DNA from: an uncultured Lachnospiraceae bacterium
GTDB taxonomy: Bacteria; Bacillota; Clostridia; Lachnospirales; Lachnospiraceae
DNA length: 64,000 bases
NCBI GenBank assembly: GCA_910579395.1
Contig: CAJTUC010000007.1
Coordinates: 52,915-116,914 of the forward strand
Reading direction: 5' to 3'
A program made the translations under genes and the position numbers. Of the stretch, positions 16,485 to 25,183 are shown piece after piece. Below the pieces are notes generated by a model, which saw nothing but the letters and a program-made list of their open reading frames with translations, did no database searches and had not been told where the DNA came from. Each line of letters starts with the position of its first letter. Within the stretch, counting starts at the first letter, position 1.

Positions 16485-16859
16485 TCATAATCCTCCATAC
16501 TCCTCATATATTTCATCGATAAGGGAATGCACCTCTTCCCTCGAAATATTTTTGCAGACAGCCTTTGCAAGAATGACCTGCAAAGCTTCCCGCACTTCTT
16601 CCAAAGCCTGAATCTTATCGATATCGACTGCAATGACGGCGCCGCGCCTTCTGTCCACTTTCACAAAGCCTTCCTGTTTCAGCACGGAATACGCCTTATT
16701 GACCGTATGCATATTAATCCCGATATTCTCTGCCAGCTGCCTTACCGACGGAAGCGCATCTCCTTCCCGGAATCTGGAAGTTGCAATTCCCAGTACGATC
16801 TGGTTCCTGAGCTGTAGATATAAAGCCTCATCGCTGTTAAAATCAATTTCTATGACCAT
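16485..16859 (-). CDS. GntR family regulator, YtrA-like
   Basis: A 124-residue regulator. The winged HTH (about 8-75) shows the GntR pattern PLYLQLR-type opening (here EALYLQLRNQIVLGI), SVRQLAENIGINMHTVNKAY and EGFVKVDRRRG. A short C-terminal helical tail with no ligand-binding domain is typical of the YtrA subfamily. The start at 16859 follows GGAGG at 6 nt. Its stop sits within 3 bp of the clpC start, so it is translationally coupled to clpC and is the likely autoregulator of this heat-shock/proteolysis operon, taking the place of CtsR. That role is inference. Confidence 0.88.
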   Translation of the reverse strand: MVIEIDFNSDEALYLQLRNQIVLGIATSRFREGDALPSVRQLAENIGINMHTVNKAYSVLKQEGFVKVDRRRGAVIAVDIDKIQALEEVREALQVILAKAVCKNISREEVHSLIDEIYEEYGGL

Positions 16860-16978
16860 ATGCGCCTCCGTTTCAGCACATTTCTGTTCCCTGCTGTCTG
16901 ACAAAGAGACGGTCCAATTGCAACCGCCCTATTGTTACAGCCTATGCCGGACTGCCGTCTTTCCATAGAGCCGCTGCC

Positions 16979-18352
16979 CTACATATCTTTATCCTTCCTG
17001 TTCAAAAATTCAAACTCAAATTCATCATCATCCATCATGAAATTCTTGGCTTTCCGCTTCGTTCCTGTTTTTACCGAAACATCAACATCCTCTTCGTATC
17101 TAACCTCTCTGTCAGGCGCCTGACGCCGTCCATCCGACGTCCTTCTGGCCTCGGTGGAACGTCTTGCTTCCGTACTACGGCCCGAACTCTGGCTTCTTCT
17201 GCCATCGGAAATTCTTCCCGTATCCTCTGAACGCCTCGCTTCCGGCCTCCTTACAGCCTGACGTCCATCCGACGTCCTTCTTCTTGTCTCCGACGGCTCT
17301 TCGCGCTCTTCCCGCCTTCTTCTAGCGGTACCTTCCCGCCCTCTTCTTCTATCGTCTTCCTCATCCTCGTCATCTTCGTCTTCGTCATCGTCGTCATCAT
17401 CTTCATAAGAAGCATCCCGCAGCTTAAAGACCAGAATCGTTATCACAACTGCCAGCAGAACAATGGCACCGATCAAAGCAATGATAATAATGCGCTGTCT
17501 GGAGATTGTTTTGGCATCGATGGACTGATTGACATCCAGCGCATTGATCATATCATATATCTCACTGACTTTTCGGTCAAACGCCTTCTCTCCTGTATTA
17601 TCACGAAGATACCACTCATACTCGCCTTCGCTGTTCGGCTGATAAACGAGCTCATAATCCTCTTTTACTTCCGGTTCCGGCTCTCCTACCGGCTCCTCGC
17701 CCGGTTCCTCCTGCGGCTGTTCTTCCGGTGCCTGCACCGGAACCATATCGCCGAGCGTCACCAGATCGGAACGCACATACCCGGTCTTCTCCGTTCCGTC
17801 CGCTCCTGTAAAAGTAACATAATACCACAGTTTATCGCTCCCGTTCGTCTGCCCGCTGATAATAACCTGCGAACCGTCTGGAAGAGATTCCACCGTGTTT
17901 TTGCTTGTGGAAGCTCCCGTTCTGATTTTGGCCGCCCTTACTTTAATCGTAGCATACTGGGCGTCCATCGGTGTTTCCGGCCCAATTTCTGCCCCCGATG
18001 CAGCTCCCGTACTGCCTGCCAGCTGTTCGGTATCCGAACCGCCTTCCTTTTCAACCAGATCAGAACGTACATAGCCGATTGTATTGGCATCCACCTGAAT
18101 TTCATACCAAACACTTCCTGCAGCATCCGTCACTTCATTATTGATGGTCACTACAGTTCCCTGGGATGAAGTCGCTACCGGAGTGCTGTTCGTATCCGCC
18201 GACTGCCGGATGATCGCCGAACCTACTTTTATTTTTCCTGTTCCGGCGGCCTGACTCGCAAACTGCCCGTTCAGGAAGAACAAAACAGCACAAACCGTTA
18301 CCAATACCCCCCTTATCACACTGCTCTTACTATGTTTCCACTTTTTTTCCAT
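16979..18352 (-). CDS. SH3-domain membrane protein with charge-segregated cytoplasmic tail
   Basis: A 457-residue protein. A signal/anchor (about 14-36) leads to two bacterial SH3 domains (about 40-100 and 130-195, each ending in GYVRSDLV), a Pro/Glu-rich linker, then a transmembrane helix (about 288-312). The C-terminal ~145 residues are unusual: a D/E run of about 20, then an Arg/Ser/Glu-rich zone with repeats such as RRTSDGRQ and RRSTEARR, ending in DDDEFEFEFLNRKDKDM. The SH3 domains probably bind the wall outside while the tail lies inside. The function is unknown. Start: GAGG 7 nt upstream. Confidence 0.8.
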   Translation of the reverse strand: MEKKWKHSKSSVIRGVLVTVCAVLFFLNGQFASQAAGTGKIKVGSAIIRQSADTNSTPVATSSQGTVVTINNEVTDAAGSVWYEIQVDANTIGYVRSDLVEKEGGSDTEQLAGSTGAASGAEIGPETPMDAQYATIKVRAAKIRTGASTSKNTVESLPDGSQVIISGQTNGSDKLWYYVTFTGADGTEKTGYVRSDLVTLGDMVPVQAPEEQPQEEPGEEPVGEPEPEVKEDYELVYQPNSEGEYEWYLRDNTGEKAFDRKVSEIYDMINALDVNQSIDAKTISRQRIIIIALIGAIVLLAVVITILVFKLRDASYEDDDDDDEDEDDEDEEDDRRRGREGTARRRREEREEPSETRRRTSDGRQAVRRPEARRSEDTGRISDGRRSQSSGRSTEARRSTEARRTSDGRRQAPDREVRYEEDVDVSVKTGTKRKAKNFMMDDDEFEFEFLNRKDKDM

Positions 18353-18392
18353 TCTGATACCTCGTATCTTTCTTTTGTGTTCCCGATTTTAT

Positions 18393-18857
18393 CTATTGCT
18401 CACGTTCAAAACGCTTCGCACCTTCCTCGCCGCGGCGGTGTTCCATACCAAAGCCCGCCATCATCTTTTCATTCCTCTTATTTGATTTCTCCGCCATTGC
18501 CTTATTATATGCGGGCTCGCATTTACTGCAGACTCTGCCCGCACGAATGCTCGCGCCACACATTTCGCATTTCATGTAAGAATTAGAGCCTTCCGCAATC
18601 TCCAGTCTTGATTCTTTGAGCATCGTACGGATTGTTTTCTGTTTTACCCCGGTCGCCTCCGACACCTGCGCTGCAGTCGCGCCTGCATGCTTTTCCACAT
18701 AATTGCGTACTTTACCATAATCATCATATGCCACATACTTACAATCTTCGCACCGGTACTCCCCGCATCCTTTAAATTTCATAGCGCCGCCGCATTCCGG
18801 ACATTTTGACGGCTTATTATATACATCCAAATCTTGAAAATCTGTCAACTGTTTCAT
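18393..18857 (-). CDS. Zinc-ribbon/HTH protein, YvyF-like
   Basis: A 154-residue small protein with a C-P-E-C ... C-E-D-C zinc ribbon (about 19-39), a central helix-turn-helix (about 58-82, ATAAQVSEATGVKQKTIRTML), a second C-E-M-C ... C-S-K-C ribbon (about 97-114) and a basic helical C-terminus. Comparable proteins include the flagellar-operon protein family of the YvyF type, but the DNA- or RNA-binding target is unknown. No flagellar genes are nearby. The start has GAGGGGGAG upstream. It follows purD by 66 bp on the same strand. Confidence 0.75.
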   Translation of the reverse strand: MKQLTDFQDLDVYNKPSKCPECGGAMKFKGCGEYRCEDCKYVAYDDYGKVRNYVEKHAGATAAQVSEATGVKQKTIRTMLKESRLEIAEGSNSYMKCEMCGASIRAGRVCSKCEPAYNKAMAEKSNKRNEKMMAGFGMEHRRGEEGAKRFEREQ

Positions 18858-18923
18858 GAATACTCCCCCTCTTATCCCCTACACCAGTCTTTACACCCTA
18901 ATTTTTCCTTATCTTGAAGAATC

Positions 18924-20201
18924 CTATTTTTCGGCTTCGTCAATCGCTTTTCCGATATCCCTTCGCATATACTTATTATCAAAATCAATCCATTCCGTCG
19001 CCGCATACGCATTGGCTCTCGCTTCCTGCAAAGTTGCTCCGGTAGCTGTTACGCCCAGCACTCTTCCGCCATTCGTCACGATTCCCTGTTCTGTCAGCTT
19101 CGTGCCGGCATGGAAACAATAATACCCTTCTTTGTTTTCAAACTGCTCCAGCCCTCTGATTGGAAAACCTTTTTCGTAGGAAAGCGGATAACCGTTTGAT
19201 GCCAGAATCACACAGACCGCCGCATTCTCTTCAAATACGAGCTCTGTCTGTTCCAGCGTGCCGTCAATACAGGCATCGATCACATCCAGAATATCGTTCT
19301 TCATCCGCGGCAGTACGACCTGCGCTTCCGGGTCCCCGAAACGGGCATTGTATTCCAACACTCTCGGTCCCTTCTCCGTCAGCATCAGTCCAAAAAAGAT
19401 GATTCCTTTAAACGGCCTTCCCTCTGCCGCCATCGCATCGACCGTCGCCTGATAAATATGCTTCCGACAGAAATCATCCACCTCTTTCGTATAAAAAGGA
19501 CTCGGTGAAAAGGTTCCCATCCCGCCCGTGTTCAATCCCTGATTTCCATCCTGGGCGCGCTTGTGGTCCTGCGCCGATGACATGATGCGGATTGTCTTTC
19601 CATCCACAAAGGAAAGAACAGAAACTTCCCGCCCCGTTATAAATTCTTCGATTACCATCCGATTGCCCGCAGTACCGAATTTTTTATCCTCCATGATGGT
19701 CCTTACGCCGTCTTTCGCTTCTTCCAGGGTGTTACAGATCAAAACACCTTTTCCGAGGGCAAGACCGTCTGCCTTGAGCACGACCGGCATCGACGCCGTT
19801 TCCAGATAGGCGAGCGCCGCCTGCGGATCATCAAATGTCTCATATGCCGCCGTCGGAATATTATATTTTTTCATCAAATCTTTGGAAAAAGCCTTGCTGC
19901 CTTCCAAAATCGCCGCATTTTTCTTTGGTCCAAAAACACGAAGCCCTGCAGCTTCCAGTTCATCCACCAGTCCGCCGACCAACGGATCGTCCATGCCTAC
20001 GATCGTCAGATCAATGGCCTTCTCCTTTGCAAAGGCAACAATCTTATCGAACTCCATCGCACCAATCGGCACGCATTCCGCAATCTGTCCGATTCCCGCA
20101 TTTCCCGGTGCGCAATAAATCTTATCTGCTCTCCCGCTCCGGGCAACGCTCATCGCAATCGCGTGTTCCCGGCCGCCTCCGCCTACAATGAGTATTTTCA
20201 T
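18924..20201 (-). CDS. purD: Phosphoribosylamine-glycine ligase (GARS)
   Basis: A 425-residue ATP-grasp enzyme making glycinamide ribonucleotide, step 2 of purine synthesis. The N-terminal MKILIVGGGGREHA motif, the ATP-grasp region with VLKADGLALGKGV (about 140-155) and the metal-binding EYNARFGDPEAQ (about 285-296) are intact. The start is placed at 20201; its ATG overlaps the purN stop as ATGA. An in-frame ATG at 20213 would add four residues and lies right after the AAAGG box. Last gene of a purE-M-N-D run. Confidence 0.96.
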   Translation of the reverse strand: MKILIVGGGGREHAIAMSVARSGRADKIYCAPGNAGIGQIAECVPIGAMEFDKIVAFAKEKAIDLTIVGMDDPLVGGLVDELEAAGLRVFGPKKNAAILEGSKAFSKDLMKKYNIPTAAYETFDDPQAALAYLETASMPVVLKADGLALGKGVLICNTLEEAKDGVRTIMEDKKFGTAGNRMVIEEFITGREVSVLSFVDGKTIRIMSSAQDHKRAQDGNQGLNTGGMGTFSPSPFYTKEVDDFCRKHIYQATVDAMAAEGRPFKGIIFFGLMLTEKGPRVLEYNARFGDPEAQVVLPRMKNDILDVIDACIDGTLEQTELVFEENAAVCVILASNGYPLSYEKGFPIRGLEQFENKEGYYCFHAGTKLTEQGIVTNGGRVLGVTATGATLQEARANAYAATEWIDFDNKYMRRDIGKAIDEAEK

Positions 20202-20824
20202 TTTAATAACCATGCCTTTCCGTCTTCTATCCTGACCCTGCCGTTTGCAATCGCGTCGATCGCCCGCGGCAGAATCTGCCACTCCGCCTGCTCCATCACT
20301 CTTTTCTGTAAAGACTCCGGCGTATCCTTTTCCTCTACCATGACCGCCTTCTGGAAAATGATTGGTCCCGTATCCGTTCCCTCATCGACAAAATGTACTG
20401 TCGCACCAGTCACCTTTACGCCACGCTCCAAAACCTTCTCATGGACTTTCAGCCCATAATAACCTTTTCCGCAAAAAGACGGTATCAGTGACGGATGAAT
20501 ATTGATGATCCGGTTTCTGTAGTTTTGAATCATTTTTTCCGGGAGCACCACCAAAAAACCGGCGAGTACGATCAAATCCGGTTCTTTTTCCTCTACCGCC
20601 TGCAAAAAAGCTTCATGAAACTGCTCCCTGTCCGCATATTCTTTCGGTGATACGCAGCATGCATCAATTCCGGCCGCTCCGGCCCGCTCCAGCGCATACG
20701 CATTCCGATTGTTGCTGATTACACGGACAATCCGCGCATTCGTGATCTCACCGCATGCAATACCATCGATAATGGCCTGTAAATTCGTGCCGCCGCCGGA
20801 TACACATACGAGTATTTTTAACAT
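20198..20824 (-). CDS. purN: Phosphoribosylglycinamide formyltransferase
   Basis: A 208-residue 10-formyl-THF-dependent GAR transformylase, step 3 of purine synthesis. Conserved features: the substrate loop SGGGTNLQAI at the N-terminus, the catalytic Asn/His of NIHPSLIPSFCGKGYYG (about 105-121), and the catalytic Asp region HFVDEGTDTGPII (about 139-151). The start overlaps the end of purM by 7 bp, with GGGAG 7 nt upstream. It is coupled to purD by ATGA. Confidence 0.96.
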   Translation of the reverse strand: MLKILVCVSGGGTNLQAIIDGIACGEITNARIVRVISNNRNAYALERAGAAGIDACCVSPKEYADREQFHEAFLQAVEEKEPDLIVLAGFLVVLPEKMIQNYRNRIINIHPSLIPSFCGKGYYGLKVHEKVLERGVKVTGATVHFVDEGTDTGPIIFQKAVMVEEKDTPESLQKRVMEQAEWQILPRAIDAIANGRVRIEDGKAWLLK

Positions 20825-21852
20825 AAGGTAACTCCCTTTTCTCCTGCAATAACTTCACCGATATGATAAGGCGTCTCCCCGGCTGCTCGAACAGCTTCCA
20901 TGACCTTCTCCGTATCTTCTTTCTCTACCGCAAGTACCATGCCAAGTCCCATATTATAAGTATTATACATCATTTTTTCTTCCAAATTGCCTGTCTTCTG
21001 CAATAATCTGAAAATCGGCAGAATCGGATAACTGTCTTTCCTTATCTGTGCATTGACGCCTTTCGGCAGCATCCGGGGAATATTTTCATAAAAACCGCCG
21101 CCCGTGATATGGCTGCATCCTTTTATCGTAATACCTGCTTCCTTAATCGATTTCAATGCTTTTACATATATTTTCGTCGGCTCGATAAGCGCCTCGCCGA
21201 GTGTCCTGCCCAGTTCATCATAATAGGTATTCAGGCTCTCCTTTGTCATTTCAAAGACTTTCCTGACAAGGGAAAAACCGTTGCTGTGAACGCCTGAGGA
21301 TGCAATGCCGATCAGTGCATCACCCGGTCTGATCTGTTCTCCGGTGATTAGATTCTTCTCATCCACGATTCCTACCGCAAAACCTGCCAAATCGTATTCG
21401 TCTTCCGGATAAAACCCCGGCATCTCTGCCGTTTCACCGCCAATCAAAGCAGCTCCTGCCTGTATACAGCCATCGGAAACGCCCTTCACGATCTGCGCGA
21501 TCTTCTCAGGATAGTTCTTGCCACAGGCAATATAGTCCAGGAAAAACAATGGTTCACCGCCCGCACAGGCAATATCATTCACACACATGGCGACACAGTC
21601 AATACCGACCGAATCATGCTTATCCAGCAAAAAAGCCAGTTTCAGCTTGGTTCCGACGCCATCTGTTCCCGACACAAGTGTCGGTTTTTCCATATCTTTC
21701 ATTTTCGCAAGGGAAAAAGCTCCTGAGAATCCACCGAGTCCGCCGAGAACTTCCGGCCTTGTCGTTTCCTGCACATATTTCTTCATCAACTCTACTGATT
21801 TATAGCCGGCTTCGATATCGACGCCTGCGCTCTTATAATCCATCATGATCAT
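20818..21852 (-). CDS. purM: Phosphoribosylformylglycinamidine cyclo-ligase (AIR synthetase)
   Basis: A 344-residue ATP-dependent enzyme closing the imidazole ring, step 5. The N-terminal DYKSAGVDIEAG block, the GTDGVGTKLK motif (about 63-72), the ALIGGETAEMPG motif (about 135-146) and KGCSHITGGGFYENIPRML (about 243-261) identify the family. Several ATGs lie at the start; the first (21852) is 6 nt after AAAGG. It is preceded by a leader with a GTCTG...CAGAC stem at about 21875-21895, 60 bp after purE. Confidence 0.96.
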   Translation of the reverse strand: MIMMDYKSAGVDIEAGYKSVELMKKYVQETTRPEVLGGLGGFSGAFSLAKMKDMEKPTLVSGTDGVGTKLKLAFLLDKHDSVGIDCVAMCVNDIACAGGEPLFFLDYIACGKNYPEKIAQIVKGVSDGCIQAGAALIGGETAEMPGFYPEDEYDLAGFAVGIVDEKNLITGEQIRPGDALIGIASSGVHSNGFSLVRKVFEMTKESLNTYYDELGRTLGEALIEPTKIYVKALKSIKEAGITIKGCSHITGGGFYENIPRMLPKGVNAQIRKDSYPILPIFRLLQKTGNLEEKMMYNTYNMGLGMVLAVEKEDTEKVMEAVRAAGETPYHIGEVIAGEKGVTLC

Positions 21853-21912
21853 CCTGTTCCTTTCTCGGTCTGCGAATTTGCATCTTCAGACGCTGCTAAC
21901 GTCCGCACTTTT

Positions 21913-22413
21913 TCAGTAATTCTTATAACCGACTTCTTTCAGACGGGCATCCTTTTTCTGAACGCTCTCTTTCAAAGTCTGCGAATAATCTTTCAACCGC
22001 TGCAGCAGAACCGCATCGGAAGTCGCCAGAATTTTCGCCGCGAGGATACCCGCGTTCTGGCCTCCGTTGATCGCTACCGTCGCTACCGGAATCCCGGACG
22101 GCATCTGTACAATGGAATAAAGGGAATCCACGCCGCCCAAATCGGAAGTTTTCATCGGTATTCCGATGACCGGCATCGGGAAAATCGCGGCACACATACC
22201 CGGCAGATGAGCCGCTTTGCCCGCTCCCGCAATGATTACCTTAAAGCCTTTATCCTCCGCGCTTTTCGCATATTCAAAAAAGACATCCGGCTCCCGGTGC
22301 GCAGAAATGATCGTCATTTCATAAGTAATTCCGAGTTCTTCCAGAATATCTGCTGCTTTCGCCATGACGGGCATATCCGAATCACTGCCCATTACGATTC
22401 CTACCTGTGCCAT
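21913..22413 (-). CDS. purE: N5-carboxyaminoimidazole ribonucleotide mutase (class I PurE)
   Basis: A 166-residue class I PurE that converts N5-CAIR to CAIR. The P-loop-like MGSDSDMPVM (about 8-17), the catalytic SAHREPD (about 42-48) and the GAGKAAHLPGM block (about 70-80) are clear. The start at 22413 has GGAGG 6 nt upstream; the longer open frame runs into leader repeat D1 and is not coding. First gene of the purE-purM-purN-purD group. purK, purC, purF, purL and purH are not in the window. Confidence 0.96.
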   Translation of the reverse strand: MAQVGIVMGSDSDMPVMAKAADILEELGITYEMTIISAHREPDVFFEYAKSAEDKGFKVIIAGAGKAAHLPGMCAAIFPMPVIGIPMKTSDLGGVDSLYSIVQMPSGIPVATVAINGGQNAGILAAKILATSDAVLLQRLKDYSQTLKESVQKKDARLKEVGYKNY

Positions 22414-22437
22414 CCTAATCCTCCAATCTATTCCTGA

Positions 22438-22493
22438 CCTGCGATATTGGGACCGCGGGTACAAATTCGCGGCTGAAAAATTTATTTTCAGCC
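22438..22493 (-). repeat. Leader repeat D1 upstream of purE
   Basis: On the minus strand a hairpin GGCTGAAAA/TTTTCAGCC is followed by GCGAATTTG, a GC-rich spacer and AATATCGCAGGT. The GCGAATTT and ATATCGC parts can pair. The same order recurs before the Hpt gene (36317-36369) and a PAS kinase gene (45882-45970). It could be a structured 5' leader; its function is unknown. Confidence 0.6.
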
Positions 22494-22621
22494 TATCCAC
22501 AACATCTTGTAGAGAAAAACATATTTCTTTTTATATTCTACTAGATTTTATGTCAATGCGCAATATGAAAATGCGATTTTACAAATGCGGCACGACCTCC
22601 GGCCTGACACAGTTGTATCAG

Positions 22622-24733
22622 TTATCCAAACGCCTCATTCAACGCTTCCGTTCCCGCGAGCACAAATCTGCCTTCTATGATAACCGGTATCACTTCGTTC
22701 TCTTTCGTGACTACAGTCAGTTCTCCCAGTTCATCATAAGGAATCGTGATGTCCGTATGACAGTTGAAATAAGCTTTCTCCATATCTTCGCCGCGCAGCG
22801 CCGACACTTCATTTTCTTTCGCTGCAATTTCTTTTCCATCAGGATTATAACTCTTTATTTCTTCTTCATGAGAATAACAGGTATCGCCTACCGCAAAATG
22901 CGGCCCGGTCTTTTCCGCGATCAGAATGGGCATCTTATCTTCGATACCGAATTTTCTCGCAGCAACATAGGCCGTCGTATTCGTTCCGACCGCGAACTCA
23001 CCGATTGGCAGCGTGTCATGGTGGAACAATACATTCTCTTTGATATACCGTTTATTCTCCTGTTCCGATGCAAAATTGCCGCAGTCATATTCCGTGATCA
23101 TGCCATCCTGAAAACGAATGGAAATATCGCGATATTCCAATCCGTTCAGGAAGACGCGTGTAACATGGAGAAGCCCCTCCGTTCCGGCAAGCTGTGGTGA
23201 TGTGAACACCTCTCCTACCGGAATATTCACGTCTGCTACACAGTTCTCAAAATTTGTTTCTTTCTCCGGCGTCTGCAGCTCATGCAGTTTGATTTTCAGA
23301 TTCGTCCTGTTCTTTCCCATGCCTTTTATCAGCACATAATCCCCTTTATCCAGCGTATCGATGAGCGTCTGCTGAATCCCCTGATATAATTGATAATCAA
23401 GTGTGTTGATACGAATGATCTCATCAAAGATTTCATCGTATCTGTCGCCGATTTCCGGCACCGGAAAGGCAATGATCGTAAAACTTCTCTCTTCGCCTTT
23501 GATATAACGGTTCTGTATCGCACCGGCTTTAGAAGTATATTCAACCGAAAGTTTCTGCTGTTTATCGCTCAGTTTACAGGCCGCATCCTTATTCTGCGGC
23601 ACAAAAGGCTGTTCGCCGAATATCTCCAGTACTGCTGGGCCGCCAAATACGGCTGCTTCCGTCTTGAACTGTTCAAATGCCGACTGCATACACTCCAGCC
23701 TCCGTTCCGTAAGCTGTTTATCCAGAAACAGGGCACTGTCCTCCCGGTGGTCATAATCGAACTGCTTATTCGGATTGGCGCCAAAATACCCGTTTTTATG
23801 CACACTGCGCCCCTGAAAAATATTAGTGCCGGAACGATAGATTGTCGGCTTTAACCCAATCTTCTCAAAGTTCAATACCGCCTCCCGGATCATCCGCTCA
23901 AAACCGAGGCAGTACCGTATATTGACCGTTTTCTTGATTGAAATATCTTTATTGCACACTTCAAAGCCGATCCGATAGCCTTCCGTGTAAGTATCCGCCA
24001 TCAATTTTATCGTCTCCCCGGGCAGCGCAGCCAGATGTTTTGCTGTCCTGATTTCATTTTCTGACACATATTCGCCATAATAATAAAGATAGCGGATATC
24101 CGATAACTCACTTTCCATGACGATACGCGCTGCACAATCCCGCTGTGGACAGACAAGCCCCTCCACTTTATCATAAGCCGCCGGTTCGGAATAGTCGCTG
24201 ACATACCAATAGACGGTTTTTCGGATTTCCTCTGTAAAGGACTGCGCCGGTCCGGCGCCATCCGCTTCCACAGGCTCTCCTTCCTGCTCTCCGCAGAGAA
24301 AAATCTGATAAATCTCCAAAAAAAGCTCCATGCGGATGACCATGTCGTACAGACTCTGCTCATAAGCCGCCGCTATCATCCCGCGCAGTTCCGCATAGAC
24401 AAACGAAAGCAGCTGTCCCATCGTCTTTCCGAAGCATTCCGCCGCATAAGCAGGGTTGGCATAACTCCGGTCATAGTTTTTAGGCAGAATATCCGCATAA
24501 AGCGCATGATTATGCCTTTCCAGTTCTTCTAAAGAAGCCCTCCGCAGGGCGCCGCTTCCTACAAAGTCCCATGTTTCTTTCATCAGCAGAACAAATTCCG
24601 CCATTTTTCTGAAATAGTCCCGATACGCGCCGCATCCGGCCTCGGACGCTATCTGCGCAATCCGCTCATAGGCAAGCGCAAACCGCTCCGCCTCCAGTTC
24701 TTCTTTTTCTTCTATCGTCATACTTTCCTGCAT
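22622..24733 (-). CDS. M29-family aminopeptidase with long N-terminal region
   Basis: A 703-residue cytosolic protein. The C-terminal part (about 300-700) carries thermophilic-metalloprotease M29 signatures: GEVFTSPQL (metal Glu), the LPIGEFAVGTNT block, EKTGPHFAVGDT with the metal-binding His, and NCHTDITIPY (His/Asp). The N-terminal ~280 residues are mostly helical, with no motif I recognise, making the protein about 300 residues longer than classic M29 enzymes of ~410. The start at 24733 follows AAGGAG at 11 nt; a nearer TTG is possible. A TATAAT-like box lies at 24760-24765 (plus-strand ATTATA). Peptide substrates are unknown. Confidence 0.82.
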   Translation of the reverse strand: MQESMTIEEKEELEAERFALAYERIAQIASEAGCGAYRDYFRKMAEFVLLMKETWDFVGSGALRRASLEELERHNHALYADILPKNYDRSYANPAYAAECFGKTMGQLLSFVYAELRGMIAAAYEQSLYDMVIRMELFLEIYQIFLCGEQEGEPVEADGAGPAQSFTEEIRKTVYWYVSDYSEPAAYDKVEGLVCPQRDCAARIVMESELSDIRYLYYYGEYVSENEIRTAKHLAALPGETIKLMADTYTEGYRIGFEVCNKDISIKKTVNIRYCLGFERMIREAVLNFEKIGLKPTIYRSGTNIFQGRSVHKNGYFGANPNKQFDYDHREDSALFLDKQLTERRLECMQSAFEQFKTEAAVFGGPAVLEIFGEQPFVPQNKDAACKLSDKQQKLSVEYTSKAGAIQNRYIKGEERSFTIIAFPVPEIGDRYDEIFDEIIRINTLDYQLYQGIQQTLIDTLDKGDYVLIKGMGKNRTNLKIKLHELQTPEKETNFENCVADVNIPVGEVFTSPQLAGTEGLLHVTRVFLNGLEYRDISIRFQDGMITEYDCGNFASEQENKRYIKENVLFHHDTLPIGEFAVGTNTTAYVAARKFGIEDKMPILIAEKTGPHFAVGDTCYSHEEEIKSYNPDGKEIAAKENEVSALRGEDMEKAYFNCHTDITIPYDELGELTVVTKENEVIPVIIEGRFVLAGTEALNEAFG

Positions 24734-24859
24734 TCCAGTCAATTCTCCTTTTCCTTCAAATTATACCGTGAAGACTCGCAAATTCGCCCTCATGCGCTCC
24801 TCGTCCGATTTCAAATCCGTTCTTCTCCTGCATGACGCCGGACATTCTTCCAGCGTCTG

Positions 24860-25183
24860 TTATACTGCATAGGCCCCCGCATACAACACCGCACTTACGC
24901 CGCCGAGCGCGAGCACATTTAACAGAATACCAAGATAGGAAAAAAAGTAATATTTATCCCGCTCCGTTCTGGAGATTGCACCGAGCACCGTACCGACCAA
25001 CGCAAAAATCATCACGAGAAAGACCGCCGCGCCGTACTGTTCCGGTACATCTCCGGCGCTCCAATAGCTCATGGCAACCGTATAGACAAGCGTCACGAGA
25101 GAAATGACCCCCAGTATCGTCGCCATAATTCCCTTCTGTGTATGGCTCTTATTGGTAAAAATAAAACCATTCTTATGTCCCAT
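24860..25183 (-). CDS. Small three-helix membrane protein (DUF6142-like)
   Basis: A 107-residue protein with three hydrophobic helices (about 20-40, 52-70 and 83-103) and the N-terminal NKSHTQKGIMATILGVISL block that recalls DUF6142. The function is unknown. The AAAGG box lies 14 nt before the ATG; the intervening ATG opens a 7-codon frame (MGYNDGT) that terminates inside this gene. It lies between the M29 aminopeptidase and a 50-residue membrane peptide gene, all co-directional with pyrF and pyrE. Confidence 0.7.
   Translation of the reverse strand: MGHKNGFIFTNKSHTQKGIMATILGVISLVTLVYTVAMSYWSAGDVPEQYGAAVFLVMIFALVGTVLGAISRTERDKYYFFSYLGILLNVLALGGVSAVLYAGAYAV

Noticed and set aside
22364..23200. 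278-residue plus-strand open frame
   Set aside because: It covers the purE leader and the 3' end of the M29 gene, and its composition is that of a shadow frame with no ribosome-binding site.
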